DNA of 64,000 bases from Marinisporobacter sp. (GCA_025210525.1 JAOARP010000066.1:43493-107492), one strand, 5' to 3'; positions 8,925 to 18,784 are shown, counted from the stretch's first letter. Made by a program: numbers and translations. The notes: generated from the letters alone by a model not told the origin.

Positions 8925-9025
8925 AATATTGTCCGGCAGCCTGTCAATCATAGGAATAATATCCCTTAGATACATAACTTTGCGTCCTTACCTTTCGATA
9001 AGTTTGCTATTATCGCAATGTTCAT
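8925..9025 (-). ncRNA. c-di-GMP-I (GEMM) riboswitch
   Basis: Reading the minus strand from about 9025, the RNA shows the hallmark bases of the class I c-di-GMP aptamer: a GCAAAC segment, a first arm closed by a GAAA tetraloop (TTATCGAAAGGTAA), the invariant GGACGCAAAG, a second arm, then the tetraloop receptor and closing GCCGGAC. Pairing ATTG/CAAT closes the base helix. A promoter lies directly upstream and a terminator downstream, so the aptamer should couple c-di-GMP level to transcription of the peptide, RsbW-like, MCP and STAS genes. The direction of control (on or off) cannot be read with certainty. Confidence 0.9.
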
Positions 9026-9064
9026 CATTCAATTTTTTTGATTTTATCTTCATAAAAATTTCAA

Positions 9065-9093
9065 ATTATACATTTTAATCTATTATTTCACAA
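9065..9093 (-). promoter_or_regulatory. Promoter of the c-di-GMP riboswitch operon
   Basis: TTGTGA (complement of 9088-9093) and TATAAT (complement of 9065-9070) with 17-base spacing; start of RNA near 9058, about 33 bases before the aptamer. Confidence 0.6.
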
Positions 9094-9316
9094 TTTTACA
9101 TACATATATATATATTAACATTTTTTCATACATAAGTAAATTTTTTTCAATTTATAGACAAAAATTGCACCGATGAATGAAGATAAAAAATCCGTCATAT
9201 CCCAGTTTAATAAGGAAATAGAAAGCATTATCAATAAATAACAGATATATTTCTCCAATACCCATATAAAAAGAGTTATGCTTAATCATTTTAAACATAA
9301 CTCTTTTAACAAAAAT
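9094..9316. other. Intergenic remainder with a terminator only
   Basis: Between the riboswitch promoter and the peptidase gene I see only the hairpin terminator at 9269-9307 and a 22-codon plus-strand frame (9173-9241) without a ribosome site, which may be a gene remnant. Confidence 0.5.
9269..9307 (-). terminator. Terminator of the M16 peptidase gene
   Basis: Twelve-bp stem AAAAGAGTTATG/CATAACTCTTTT, extended by TTAA pairs in the loop, with T-rich flank on the minus strand, 10 bases after the peptidase stop. Closely similar hairpins follow genes at 34790 and 56353. Confidence 0.85.
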
Positions 9317-10561
9317 TTATTTTTTATTCAATAAAACATGTATTGTAGGCTCACAAAATACTTTCTCTGCCACATTATAAATATCATCAGCTTGAATATA
9401 ATCTAGTTTTTTCATTTCATCTGAAAAAGCATCAATTTTTCTGTTCATCATCTTTTGTTGTAAAACATAATCACCCAATCCTTCCGAGTCTTCTAACATT
9501 GAAGCAACAGCCGTCTTTACTACTTTTTTCATATGAGTAATATTTTTTTCATCAAAATCAATTTCCCTATTTTTTATCTTTTGAATACAAGTTTCAATAA
9601 CTCCTTTAGCTTCCCAGATTTCCTCTTCTTCAGCCGTTGTATAAATATATAAAGTTTTCACATTTTCTGTTACATCCATTTCTGAGTAAACATCATAGGA
9701 AAAACCTTTCTCTTCTCGAAGTGCTCTAAATAATATAGAATTAGCACTCTGTCCTAATTTATGATTGAGTACTTCTAAGGCTAACTCTTCTTTACGAGTT
9801 AATCCATAAAAAGTATATAGAAAAAGCAAAGTATTTTGTTCTATATTCTTCTTATAGGATACTTTTTCGACATTTTTATTTTTTTCTATCAAAATAGAAT
9901 TACTATGCTCTTCACCTTTTTCCCAATGTTTGAAATATCTTTCTATTATTTTTTTCACAAGATCATGGTCAAAGGGAGAGACTACACTAATAACAGATTT
10001 ATTTGGAATATAGCTTTTTTCATAAGCATCTTTTAATTGTTTCTTTGTAAAGCTTTTAATTGTTTTTGCATTTCCTAAAACATCATATCTTAATGGACTC
10101 TTTTCAAAAGCCATCTCATTAATCTTAAAAAAACTATACTGCTCTACATCATCCATATCGGATTTTAACTCTGCTAAAATCACTTTTCTTTCTTTTTTAA
10201 TTTCTTCTTCTGGAAAAGTAGCATTCATCACTATATCTGATAAAAGCTCAGTTGATGCTTCTAACTCTTCTGATAATGCAGTAATAGAAAATACTGTAGA
10301 AGTATAATCTGTATAAGCATCATAAGATCCTGCCCGCTCTTCAATATCTTGATTAATTCTATGGTTATCCCTTTTATTCGTACCTTTAAACAGCATATGT
10401 TCGATAAAATGAAATAATCCTTTTTCATTTATCTTTTCGTACATAGCTCCTACTTTAAGACCTACATGTATAGATGCAATATGTGTATCTTTTTTAATTG
10501 TAATCAATTGTATGCCATTTTCTAATGTATACTCTTTGCTGTTGAAAAATTGTTTCTCCAT
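9317..10561 (-). CDS. M16-family zinc metallopeptidase
   Basis: A 414-residue protein of the processing-peptidase/insulinase family, matching the length of the PqqL/YmxG-type single-chain members. The inverted zinc motif HFIEH is at residues 51-55 (His51, Glu54, His55), and the third ligand Glu lies in the conserved helix ERKVILAEL near residue 130. The C-terminal half contains the R/Y-type motif region EEKGFSYDVYSE expected of the non-catalytic lobe. It is cytoplasmic, without a signal peptide, and monocistronic, ending in its own terminator. A TATAAT-like -10 lies at 10628-10633. The physiological substrate is unknown. Confidence 0.92.
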   Translation of the reverse strand: MEKQFFNSKEYTLENGIQLITIKKDTHIASIHVGLKVGAMYEKINEKGLFHFIEHMLFKGTNKRDNHRINQDIEERAGSYDAYTDYTSTVFSITALSEELEASTELLSDIVMNATFPEEEIKKERKVILAELKSDMDDVEQYSFFKINEMAFEKSPLRYDVLGNAKTIKSFTKKQLKDAYEKSYIPNKSVISVVSPFDHDLVKKIIERYFKHWEKGEEHSNSILIEKNKNVEKVSYKKNIEQNTLLFLYTFYGLTRKEELALEVLNHKLGQSANSILFRALREEKGFSYDVYSEMDVTENVKTLYIYTTAEEEEIWEAKGVIETCIQKIKNREIDFDEKNITHMKKVVKTAVASMLEDSEGLGDYVLQQKMMNRKIDAFSDEMKKLDYIQADDIYNVAEKVFCEPTIHVLLNKK

Positions 10562-10658
10562 ATATTTACTCCTACTCTATTCATCATTTTATTATTTTTT
10601 ATTTTGCCTTTCATACGCTCTTTCTCTATTATAACAGAATCTTCTTTAGAAATATCAT

Positions 10659-10687
10659 TTGACAAAATTATAATTTTTCTTTATAAT
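10659..10687 (+). promoter_or_regulatory. Consensus sigma-A promoter of the T-box leader
   Basis: TTGACA at 10659-10664 and TATAAT at 10682-10687, spacing exactly 17 bases. RNA start is expected near 10694, so the leader is about 300 bases long. Confidence 0.88.
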
Positions 10688-10693
10688 TTCATT

Positions 10694-10980
10694 TATCAAT
10701 AGAATATGAAAAAGCTACGATTAAGGATAGTACTTTTCATTAAGAATTATAGAGAATTGAGGATTGGTGGAACCTTAATATTCGAGATGATTTGGAATGG
10801 GCTTATGAGCGGAAGCTGAAAAGTTAGTAGGCAACACGGTTTTCTCCCGTTATAGAGATAGGATATCGGATCATTTCCCGTATCTGAAGAAGTGGAAATT
10901 TTTATTTCCTAAACATGAGGTGGCACCACGTTTATTCGTCCTCTATATGCATATGCATGTAGAGGATTTTTTTATTTTTT
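10694..10980 (+). ncRNA. T-box leader, tRNA-Trp-responsive
   Basis: The T-box core GAGGTGGCACCACG is at 10917-10930, followed by a terminator (stem CCTCTA..TAGAGG, 10940-10965, then a T run). In stem I the specifier-loop signature is clear: AGTA on the 5' side (10729-10732) and GAA-TGG-G on the 3' side, giving specifier codon TGG (10798-10800), tryptophan. The bulge sequence TGGC would pair with the GCCA end of a tRNA with discriminator G73, as in bacterial tRNA-Trp, which agrees independently. The distal GGTGGAA bulge/loop is also present. Uncharged tRNA-Trp should therefore turn on the transporter gene downstream. Confidence 0.9.
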
Positions 10981-11001
10981 GAATTTTAAGGAGGTATCAA
11001 A

Positions 11002-12315
11002 ATGGAAAAACGAGAAACTTTTTCTTCAAAGCTAGGATTTATACTATCTTGTGCAGGAGCTGCCATAGGACTTGGAAATGTGTGGATGTTTTCTTGGAGA
11101 TTAGGAGAATATGGAGGAGCTGCGTTTTTAATTCCTTATTTTATCTTTGTATATTTTTTAGGCACTACTGGACTCATTACTGAAATTAGTTTTGGAAGAA
11201 AATATAAAAAAGGTGCACTAGGAGCAATCAAAACGGTTTTTGATGAAAAAAAATTAAAATTTGGAAATTTACTAGGAAGTATTCCTCTTGCCGCAATGAC
11301 AGGAATCTTTATTTTCTATATTGTGGTAGTGGGATGGATTTTTAGATATTTTTACGCATCCTTAATCAATGTATTTCAAACAGTAGATATTCCTACATAC
11401 TTTGGAACCTTTGCTGGAAGTGTATCTACAATTCCTTGGACAATTTTAGCAATGTTTGCTACTATTCTCATATTATGTATGGGAATTGGTTCTGGTATAG
11501 AAAAAATCAATAAAATTGTCATGCCTGGGCTATTCATTTTATTTGTTATTTTATTAGGAAAATCTTTAACCCTTCCAAATGCCATAGAAGGTGTGAAATA
11601 TCTATTGCTCCCAGATTTTTCATACCTCCTAAAGCCCATCACCTGGGTGATGGCATTAGGTCAAGCTTTTTTCTCTGTCTCTCTAAGCGGTGCAGGAATG
11701 GTAGTTTACGGAAGTTATTTAGGAAAAGATATAGATATCCCATCCTCTGGGAAAAGTATTGTTATCTTTGATACCTTAGCTGCCTTGATGGCTGCTTTTA
11801 TCATTATTCCAGCTGCCTTTTCCTTTGGACTTGATCCAGCTGCGGGTCCACCCCTTTTATTTATTACTGTACCTAAAATTTTTGCACAAATGGCTGGTGG
11901 ATATATTTTTTCTATTATATTTTTCTTAAGTATCGTATTTGCAGCTATTTCTTCTGCCCTTAATATGATGGAAGCACCTATTGAAGCGTTAATGGGAGAG
12001 TTTTATTTTACTAGAAAAAAAGCAGCTATTATCACAGGAATTACTTGCTTATGTATTGCTATTGTTTTAGGTATGAACATGGATTTATTCGGATTATGGG
12101 CTGATTTTATGAGCGTCTATTTAGCTCCTATTGGGGCAAGTATTTCTGCTTTTGTTTTTTATTGGATCTCCTCTGATGAAGAGGCTTTATCTTCTATTAA
12201 TTTAGGATCCCATAAGCCTTTAGGCAATGGTTTCTTAATTTTAGGAAAGTATATCTATATCATCACTGCAATATTTATTGTTATTTTAGGAGCTATTTAT
12301 GGAGGCATTGGCTAA
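11002..12315 (+). CDS. SNF-family sodium-dependent transporter, probably for tryptophan
   Basis: A 437-residue membrane protein of the neurotransmitter:sodium symporter family, with about eleven hydrophobic segments as in bacterial LeuT-like members. The N-terminal unwound helix 1 region GAAIGLGNVWMFSWRLGEYGGAAF carries the sodium- and substrate-binding residues, and GSGIEKINKIVMP matches the conserved start of helix 5. AAGGAGG precedes the ATG. The family moves amino acids with sodium into the cell. The T-box with a Trp specifier in front of it supports tryptophan as substrate; that assignment is inferred from regulation, not from residues in the protein. Confidence 0.92.
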   Translation: MEKRETFSSKLGFILSCAGAAIGLGNVWMFSWRLGEYGGAAFLIPYFIFVYFLGTTGLITEISFGRKYKKGALGAIKTVFDEKKLKFGNLLGSIPLAAMTGIFIFYIVVVGWIFRYFYASLINVFQTVDIPTYFGTFAGSVSTIPWTILAMFATILILCMGIGSGIEKINKIVMPGLFILFVILLGKSLTLPNAIEGVKYLLLPDFSYLLKPITWVMALGQAFFSVSLSGAGMVVYGSYLGKDIDIPSSGKSIVIFDTLAALMAAFIIIPAAFSFGLDPAAGPPLLFITVPKIFAQMAGGYIFSIIFFLSIVFAAISSALNMMEAPIEALMGEFYFTRKKAAIITGITCLCIAIVLGMNMDLFGLWADFMSVYLAPIGASISAFVFYWISSDEEALSSINLGSHKPLGNGFLILGKYIYIITAIFIVILGAIYGGIG

Positions 12316-12331
12316 ATAATCATTTCTATAC

Positions 12332-12375
12332 AAAAAGGTACTATATTTGCACTTTTACAAATATAGTACCTTTTT
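12332..12375 (+). terminator. Terminator of the SNF transporter gene
   Basis: An 18-bp near-perfect stem (AAAAAGGTACTATATTTG and its complement) with an 8-base loop and a T run, just after the stop codon; it can work in both directions. Confidence 0.9.
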
Positions 12376-12453
12376 ACTTATCGAAAATTCTACCAAAATC
12401 CTAGTCTGTTCATCATCAGTAATATGCTTATAGCACTTTATTACTTATACCTA

Positions 12454-14925
12454 TTAATTTTTTTCTATAATAATATCTTCATATTTGATTATTCCAAGAG
12501 GACTGATTCTTACACCTATTATTCCTTCCCTTGAAACATATCCAAATTGGGGATAATATAAGGATATCCAAGGCATATCTTCTATAATTATCTTCTGTAT
12601 ATCCTTATACATTTGATTTCTCTTTTTAGGATTTATAATTTCCTTTGCTTTATTCATCATTTCTGTAACTTTAAGATTATTATAGCCAGTAAAATCAGTA
12701 ATATTAGATGGATTAAACAAAGGCTCTAGAAAATTATCCATATCCCCTGTATCTGCAATCCATCGATCTACAAATAAATCACATCTATTGAGTACATCTG
12801 TATCTACATAATTATCAGGATGTACCGTTTCTACTATACATTCAATCCCCACTTCTTTTAAATCATTTATAATAAATTGTGCTATCCTATTATAAATAGA
12901 ATCACAACTTTCATCTCTAATTAATACTTTAAGCTTTGTTGATCCTATTAATGAACCTTTTTTATTGAAAATATCTTTTGCTCCCCTAGGATTATATCCA
13001 ACTCCTGATAAATAATTATTCTCCATCATACTAGATGGTATAGGTCCTTTAGCTTCTTCTCCAAGTCCTCCTAATATTTCATGAATAATTTTTTCTTTAT
13101 TTACTGCTAAATTACAGGCTTTTCTAATTTCGTGATCTTTAGCAAAAATAGAATTTGATCTCAAATTAAATCCAGCATAATAAGTCCCCATAATGCTCTT
13201 ATAATTTATATTGGGAATATTCTCCTGAGATAGTTCTTTTATTTGCTTTTCATTATCTATTGTAATAAAATCACATTCTTTATGAATAAAACTATTTACC
13301 GCCTTTGTTCCATCATAATTTACAATAATTTTGTCTATATAAGGGGTCCCTGCAAAATAATCTTTAAATGCAATTAATATGCACTTTTCATCATCCTTAT
13401 TTTCTATTCTATATGGACCACATCCTGTAATCTTCCCTTTTTGCCCATCTTCCTTTGATAATATGGCACAAACACATTGTCCTAAATTGAGTAAAAATCC
13501 ACTATATGGTCCTATTAGCTTAATAGAGATTCTATATTGATCTATAATCTTTATTCCTGTAACTTCTTTTTCTTTTCCTTCATTATACCCTTTAGCCCCT
13601 TCAACTTGTTCTAAAAGCCATGTATTTGGAGATTTTAAAGATGGGCTTAGTAATCTTTCATAGGAATATTTTATATCTTGAGGAGTTATTTCCTTCCCAT
13701 TATGAAATTTAGTCCCTTTTCTTAAGTTAAATACCCATGTTAAATTATCTTCTTCTACATACCAACTTTTAGCAATTCCTGCCGTAATTTCTCCTGTAGA
13801 ACTAATCAATAATAACCCTGCGTGAATATTATATGCAATTTGAGCACTTTGCGTATCTATAACTAATTGGGGATCATACTCTAATGGAGCAGTACTTAAA
13901 TAGGTTTTAAGTAAAGATTCATTTTTCATTGTTCCTTCAATTTTATCTAATAACTTAGTAGATATACTTTGGAGGTCTTTTGAAACCTCCGAAAGAAGTC
14001 TCAAAGAAGTTTTTGTATACTGAGTATTTAAGGATGCTGTCTCTACCATAGTCATTACATTCTCTGATGTTTTATTCATTTCTTCTGTTGAAACAATAAT
14101 TCTATCAAGACCTTCCATTTGTCTTGAAACAACCATATTAATTTCTTCAGCCACATTACTAGTGGTGCCCACAGCACCTATAATATTGTTAAACACATCT
14201 TTTGTATTTTTTGCGATTTCATTGCCCTCTAATACTTTCTTCATACTTTCATCCATGGCAGCAATGCTCTCACCAATACTTTCATTGATTTCACGAATGG
14301 TATTTGAAATTTGCCCTGCTGATTCAACACTTCTTTGAGCCAAGTTCTTAACTTCTTTCGCAACCACCCCAAAACCACGTCCAGCTTCTCCAGCCCTTGC
14401 TGCTTCAATAGATGCATTTAATGATAATAAATTAGTATGATCTGCTATATCCTTTATAATTTTAAGCATCTCATTTATATGAGCTGACTTTATACTTAAA
14501 TCATTTACAACTTTTTTTGCATTTTCTACGGATATTTCAATTTCGCTCATAGCTTGAATAGAATCATCTACCGCATCATTCCCTTTTTTTGCTATATCCA
14601 TAGTTTCTTGCGCTATCACCTTTGAATTTTCTGTACTTGATAAAACTTCTTCTGCTAATGCTGTATAATTACTGATTTCACTTACAACCTTTTCTATAGA
14701 TTCCATTTGTATCTCTACATTATTGGAAATATCATGGGTAAGTGTTATTGCATTTTCCGCTATAAAACCAGTTTCTTCAATTTTTTCATTGATTCTATTC
14801 ACGATACATTTTTGATTGTGCTTCAAAAGACTGATTTCATCATTATTTTCTACATTACATATGTCCTCATCCGTAGCAGTATACTCAGCAGCTTTAACCC
14901 CTGATCTCCTTCTCCATTTGAACAT
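12454..14925 (-). CDS. Soluble chemoreceptor fused to a family-5 solute-binding domain
   Basis: About 823 residues with no signal peptide and no membrane segment. Residues about 60-335 form a methyl-accepting-type signalling coiled coil with the hairpin tip [18 protein letters not shown] near 171-188 (numbered from the upstream ATG). From about 345 to the end lies an SBP_bac_5 (OppA/DppA/NikA-type) domain: the typical segments [47 protein letters not shown] and [10 protein letters not shown] can be seen. Such domains normally work outside the cell. Here the whole protein should be cytoplasmic, so it would sense an internal peptide-like or other ligand and signal to CheA. A precedent for a cytoplasmic SBP_bac_5 sensor is the C-terminal domain of the regulator SgrR. 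Start at 14925 is preferred because GAGGTG lies 6 bases upstream; the ATG at 14949 is the alternative. Confidence 0.88.
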   Translation of the reverse strand: MFKWRRRSGVKAAEYTATDEDICNVENNDEISLLKHNQKCIVNRINEKIEETGFIAENAITLTHDISNNVEIQMESIEKVVSEISNYTALAEEVLSSTENSKVIAQETMDIAKKGNDAVDDSIQAMSEIEISVENAKKVVNDLSIKSAHINEMLKIIKDIADHTNLLSLNASIEAARAGEAGRGFGVVAKEVKNLAQRSVESAGQISNTIREINESIGESIAAMDESMKKVLEGNEIAKNTKDVFNNIIGAVGTTSNVAEEINMVVSRQMEGLDRIIVSTEEMNKTSENVMTMVETASLNTQYTKTSLRLLSEVSKDLQSISTKLLDKIEGTMKNESLLKTYLSTAPLEYDPQLVIDTQSAQIAYNIHAGLLLISSTGEITAGIAKSWYVEEDNLTWVFNLRKGTKFHNGKEITPQDIKYSYERLLSPSLKSPNTWLLEQVEGAKGYNEGKEKEVTGIKIIDQYRISIKLIGPYSGFLLNLGQCVCAILSKEDGQKGKITGCGPYRIENKDDEKCILIAFKDYFAGTPYIDKIIVNYDGTKAVNSFIHKECDFITIDNEKQIKELSQENIPNINYKSIMGTYYAGFNLRSNSIFAKDHEIRKACNLAVNKEKIIHEILGGLGEEAKGPIPSSMMENNYLSGVGYNPRGAKDIFNKKGSLIGSTKLKVLIRDESCDSIYNRIAQFIINDLKEVGIECIVETVHPDNYVDTDVLNRCDLFVDRWIADTGDMDNFLEPLFNPSNITDFTGYNNLKVTEMMNKAKEIINPKKRNQMYKDIQKIIIEDMPWISLYYPQFGYVSREGIIGVRISPLGIIKYEDIIIEKN

Positions 14926-15037
14926 TTGCTTCACCTCATTTGTATTCATTCTCTTCTATCATTTTACACTATCACAACTTATTTTGTAAAATATTACTAT
15001 CCTTTAAGAATTCATACAATGAAGTAACTTTTATCCT

Positions 15038-16729
15038 TTATACCTGCACTTTACCTATTCTTACTAATTTAGTAACAAAACAAGATAACACACCCGTTAA
15101 AATAATCATTAATACCCCATATGCCATGGTAATCCCTATTTCATACTCAAATAAAGCATTTACCATTGCTATCGAGATAGGCTTATTCCATACAGTATAT
15201 AAATAAACAGATATAGTATACTCTCCAATACTTCTTATAAACCCAAGGAGTATTCCAGCTATTATTCCTGGCAGGATCATAGGAATGGTTATCTTCCTAA
15301 AAGTATAAAGATATGAAGCACCTAAACTTTTAGAAGCTTCCATATATGTATCATTTAAATTATGTAAAGAAACACTAATGGTTTTCAATACAAGAGGTAA
15401 AGCTTTTACATAATAGGCTAAAGGTAAAATCATATAAGTTCCTATCCATATAGTATTAAAAGAAAATATATTTGCCTTGTTAAACGCATTGATCATATTT
15501 ATAGCTATAGCACTAGCTGGCATTGCCCAAGGGAGCATAGCCAAAATCTCTACAAGTATTTTGAATCTATATTTTGTCTTTACTATAATATAAGAACAAG
15601 GAATAGCTATAAAAACACTTAACAACGCCGCTATCATAGACATATTCATACTGTTTATAAAAGGAGCTAACACTCTAGATTTCGTAAAAATATTTTTATA
15701 ATTATCTATAGAAAATTCTCTTGGATAAATTTCCACCATCCAAGTACCTGTCTTTACAAATGAAAGGATTATAATCGTAATTACAGGTAACAATATCAAT
15801 AGAATTAAAATAGATGATAAAATCACAAATATCCCCTTGATCCATTTGCTCTCAATCTTTATAGGTTGAAATCCTACTCCTTTTACAGAAAATGTAAAAT
15901 TGTTTTTTCTCTCATAATATCTAAATACCAATAAAAATATAACAGCTATCATAATTAATACAATCACTTGTACAGCTGCCATTTCCATATAATTATTTGC
16001 TTTTGCTAAAAGGATTTGTGTCGTAAGCACTTTATAATGATCTCCTATTAAACTAGGGGCTGAAAAGGAACCTATCCCAGACATAAAAGTAATAATACTA
16101 GAAGCAATCAACGCAGGTTTTATAAAGGGAAGTATGATACTCGTAAATATTTTAAGTTTTGATGCACCGAGGTTTTGTGCAGCTTCAATAACTGAATAAT
16201 CTATATTTTTTATAGCTACAGATACATTCATATAAAAATATACATATTGGGTGTATGCATGAACAAAAATAATTCCACCAAATCCAGAAAAAACATAAGG
16301 AGCATTACTAAGTCCAAATAATATTTCTATTGTTTTTGTAATCATGCCACTTTCTCCGTAAAGCTGAATAAACGCAAGTACAATGATAATTCCTGGTAAC
16401 ATCATAGGGATTAATAATAGGTTATTCATTACTTTCTTAAAAGGAAAATCAAAATAATTTACATAAAAAGCTAACGTAGTTCCTATCATTCCACAGACAA
16501 TAATATTAGAAAATCCTAATACCAAGGTGTTTCTTAACGCTTCTATATTCTCTTTTATTGTAAAAAACTCTTTATAAAAGGAAAAGGTTATCCCCTTATT
16601 CCCCATAGAACTAAGAATAATCGTATTCCATGTAGGATATGCTATATATCCTACTAAAAACCACATTACCACTACTGCTATACTTATTCTTCCTAATTTA
16701 AATTTTTTGTTTTTTATTATATTGTACAA
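15038..16729 (-). CDS. ABC importer permease, two permease domains fused
   Basis: A 563-residue protein with about twelve hydrophobic segments in two tandem binding-protein-dependent permease domains. Each half carries an EAA loop that docks the ATPase: IEAAQNLGASKLKIFTSIILP in the first and MEASKSLGASYLYTFRKITIP in the second. This fused FbpB/ThiP/PhnV-like arrangement is typical of importers for iron(III), thiamine, spermidine-like or phosphonate substrates. It is the last gene of the operon, 17 bases after the PP2C-like gene. The substrate cannot be assigned from the permease. Confidence 0.92.
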   Translation of the reverse strand: MYNIIKNKKFKLGRISIAVVVMWFLVGYIAYPTWNTIILSSMGNKGITFSFYKEFFTIKENIEALRNTLVLGFSNIIVCGMIGTTLAFYVNYFDFPFKKVMNNLLLIPMMLPGIIIVLAFIQLYGESGMITKTIEILFGLSNAPYVFSGFGGIIFVHAYTQYVYFYMNVSVAIKNIDYSVIEAAQNLGASKLKIFTSIILPFIKPALIASSIITFMSGIGSFSAPSLIGDHYKVLTTQILLAKANNYMEMAAVQVIVLIMIAVIFLLVFRYYERKNNFTFSVKGVGFQPIKIESKWIKGIFVILSSILILLILLPVITIIILSFVKTGTWMVEIYPREFSIDNYKNIFTKSRVLAPFINSMNMSMIAALLSVFIAIPCSYIIVKTKYRFKILVEILAMLPWAMPASAIAINMINAFNKANIFSFNTIWIGTYMILPLAYYVKALPLVLKTISVSLHNLNDTYMEASKSLGASYLYTFRKITIPMILPGIIAGILLGFIRSIGEYTISVYLYTVWNKPISIAMVNALFEYEIGITMAYGVLMIILTGVLSCFVTKLVRIGKVQV

Positions 16730-16746
16730 TAATCATTCCCCTTACT

Positions 16747-17604
16747 CTAACATCTATAATCATTTTCAAAATTCAAATAAATAGCTGATGCATCATCACT
16801 TTTTTTAAATCTAGGATATAAAATTCCATCTGAATCCTTTTCTTCTATATCTCGAAGGGTATCATAAAGTTTTTCTACCCCAGTGTTTTCAATAACCTTT
16901 ATTAGTTCATTCCTATTAACATAATCATATTTATCAGAAAGAGCTGAAAAACCATCACTAGCAATCAATACACGTGTATTTGTATCTGTTTTGATCTTCC
17001 CATATAGTCCTTTTTTTGCTGCATCTTCATTAAAACCTAATATCCAATATCCATCCTCTGTATTTTTTAAAAGTCTATTCTTGATGATCAAATCCATCAT
17101 TATTTCTTTGGCCTCATACATATTCTTTTTTTCTTTCATCATTAATTTTTTCATTGAATTAAAAACAGAATCATCTAATTTTGTTATTTTGTCATCCATG
17201 ATGGTTTGAATTCTTTCTTCCTTTTGAACTAGCAGAGCAACATCTCCTAATGAAAAATATTCTAATTCTTCCTCATGCCATTTAAGAACTACAATAGAGC
17301 TAGAAGGAAAATCTAGTTTGGACAAAGCTTGCTCCTTCGTAATCTTTGAAAACTCTTCTTTGATCCTATGGATTCCTTTTTCCATTATATTCAAAAGGCT
17401 ATCATTTTTCTCAAGTTGATTAGACAAATACCCATCCCACCATGTAACAAACCATTTTGCATCACTTTCTTGACCTACTATATTTTTTTTATTTAACCCT
17501 GTAGCACCATCTAGAACCCATGCACCATATTCATTCATATTTGCCACATCTTCATTAACTTGGGTTCCTGGTCTACAAAGAATCTGCCTATTTTTAATTT
17601 TCAT
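16747..17604 (-). CDS. PP2C-family protein phosphatase-like protein
   Basis: A 285-residue cytoplasmic protein with the metal-binding layout of PP2C phosphatases: NED with Asp19, DGATG with Asp32-Gly33, LGD at 119-121, SDG with Asp217-Gly218, and the C-terminal Asp270-Asp271 pair. All metal ligands thus appear to be present, so it is probably active. It removes phosphate from Ser/Thr or from a small phosphorylated molecule. Its position between the ATPase gene (30 bases upstream) and the permease gene (17 bases downstream) of an ABC importer is the striking point: it may act on the imported compound or on the transporter itself. Neither is shown by the sequence. Confidence 0.8.
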   Translation of the reverse strand: MKIKNRQILCRPGTQVNEDVANMNEYGAWVLDGATGLNKKNIVGQESDAKWFVTWWDGYLSNQLEKNDSLLNIMEKGIHRIKEEFSKITKEQALSKLDFPSSSIVVLKWHEEELEYFSLGDVALLVQKEERIQTIMDDKITKLDDSVFNSMKKLMMKEKKNMYEAKEIMMDLIIKNRLLKNTEDGYWILGFNEDAAKKGLYGKIKTDTNTRVLIASDGFSALSDKYDYVNRNELIKVIENTGVEKLYDTLRDIEEKDSDGILYPRFKKSDDASAIYLNFENDYRC

Positions 17605-17634
17605 AATTTGTGCTGCACAAAGCAGCTTCCCTCC

Positions 17635-18678
17635 TTACTGGTTTAAAATTCTTATAGCATTTTTGCTTATATGCATAAAAACTTCATCCCCTACCTGAAT
17701 ATTTCTATCTTCATCTATATGATTTAATTGACTCACCTTAAATCTTAATCCTTCCACATAAACCATATATTCAATCATCTCACCACTAAATTGAATTTTA
17801 TCTACTTTTCCCGTCCATTCATGCTCTACGCTTTTAGTATTTTTTGATATTTTTATATCTTGAGGTCTGATGGAAATACAATTTCCTTTAAGATCTTCTT
17901 TTAAATATAAACGCATCCCATTTTTAAATTTCGCTAATTTATCATCTATTTCTACCTCTAATAAATTGGTATCCCCTATAAAGGTAGCCACAAAAGTATT
18001 CCTAGGCTTTTCATAGATTTCTCTTGGTGTTCCTATTTGCATACATTTTCCTTTATTAAATACAGCAATCTTATCAGACATAGTAAGGGCTTCTCTTTGA
18101 TCATGAGTAACAAATATAGTTGTAATTCCTAAGCTTTTTTGTAACTCTCTTATTTCAATTCTCATCTTATCACGAAGATTTGCATCTAAATTAGATAAAG
18201 GCTCATCTAATAACAGTACTTTCGGTTCGATAACGAGGGCTCTCGCTAAGGCTATTCGTTGTTGCTCTCCCCCTGAAAGCTCTGATATTTTTCGATGTTC
18301 ATAACCATCTAAGCTTACAAGATGGAGGTACTTTTCAACCTGATCTCTATTTTCTTTTTTAGGTGATTTTTTTATTTTCAATCCATAAGCAATATTTTCA
18401 TACACATTCATATGAGGAAATAAAGCATAATTTTGGAATACCATTCCTACTTCTCTATTTTCTGGTGGAATCAGTGTAATATCTTTATTCCCTAAAAAAA
18501 TTTTCCCCTTATCTGCTTTTATAAATCCTGCGATTATTCTTAATATAGTTGTCTTTCCACATCCTGAGGGTCCTAAAAAAGTAAAAAAGCTTCCCTTATC
18601 TATAGAAAAATCTATATGATCTACAGCAATTGTATTTCCAAAGGTTTTTGATATGTTTTCTAAAACAATGTTCCCCAT
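17635..18678 (-). CDS. ABC importer ATP-binding protein (FbpC/PotA-like)
   Basis: A 347-residue ATPase: Walker A GPSGCGKTT near residue 37, Q-loop in GMVFQNYALFPHM, signature LSGGEQQRIALARAL, Walker B VLLLDEPLSNLD, and switch His in FVTHDQREALTMSD. The C-terminal 110 residues form a TOBE-like regulatory domain (ISIRPQDIKIS). It energises the fused permease encoded two genes downstream. A good AGGAGG box precedes the ATG. It follows the binding-protein gene after a 225-base gap that contains two strong hairpins. Confidence 0.95.
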   Translation of the reverse strand: MGNIVLENISKTFGNTIAVDHIDFSIDKGSFFTFLGPSGCGKTTILRIIAGFIKADKGKIFLGNKDITLIPPENREVGMVFQNYALFPHMNVYENIAYGLKIKKSPKKENRDQVEKYLHLVSLDGYEHRKISELSGGEQQRIALARALVIEPKVLLLDEPLSNLDANLRDKMRIEIRELQKSLGITTIFVTHDQREALTMSDKIAVFNKGKCMQIGTPREIYEKPRNTFVATFIGDTNLLEVEIDDKLAKFKNGMRLYLKEDLKGNCISIRPQDIKISKNTKSVEHEWTGKVDKIQFSGEMIEYMVYVEGLRFKVSQLNHIDEDRNIQVGDEVFMHISKNAIRILNQ

Positions 18679-18746
18679 ATATTCCTCCTAGAAAATCCTT
18701 TTATATAAAAAAATTCGCATGATACTATCGCATATGCTCATTTCGC

Positions 18747-18784
18747 AAGTTTTATTACAAAACTATTCTTTTGTAATAAAACTT
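18747..18784 (-). repeat. Perfect 16-bp hairpin between binding-protein and ATPase genes
   Basis: AAGTTTTATTACAAAA (18747-18762) is repeated inverted at 18769-18784 with a 6-base loop. No T run follows, so it looks more like a processing or stability element in the polycistronic RNA than a terminator. Confidence 0.65.

Noticed and set aside
8878..9078. 66-residue plus-strand frame
   Set aside because: It runs antisense through the c-di-GMP riboswitch and has no ribosome site.
9173..9241. 22-codon plus-strand frame (MNEDKKSVISQFNK...)
   Set aside because: No ribosome site and too short; perhaps a tail of a lost gene, but nothing supports expression.
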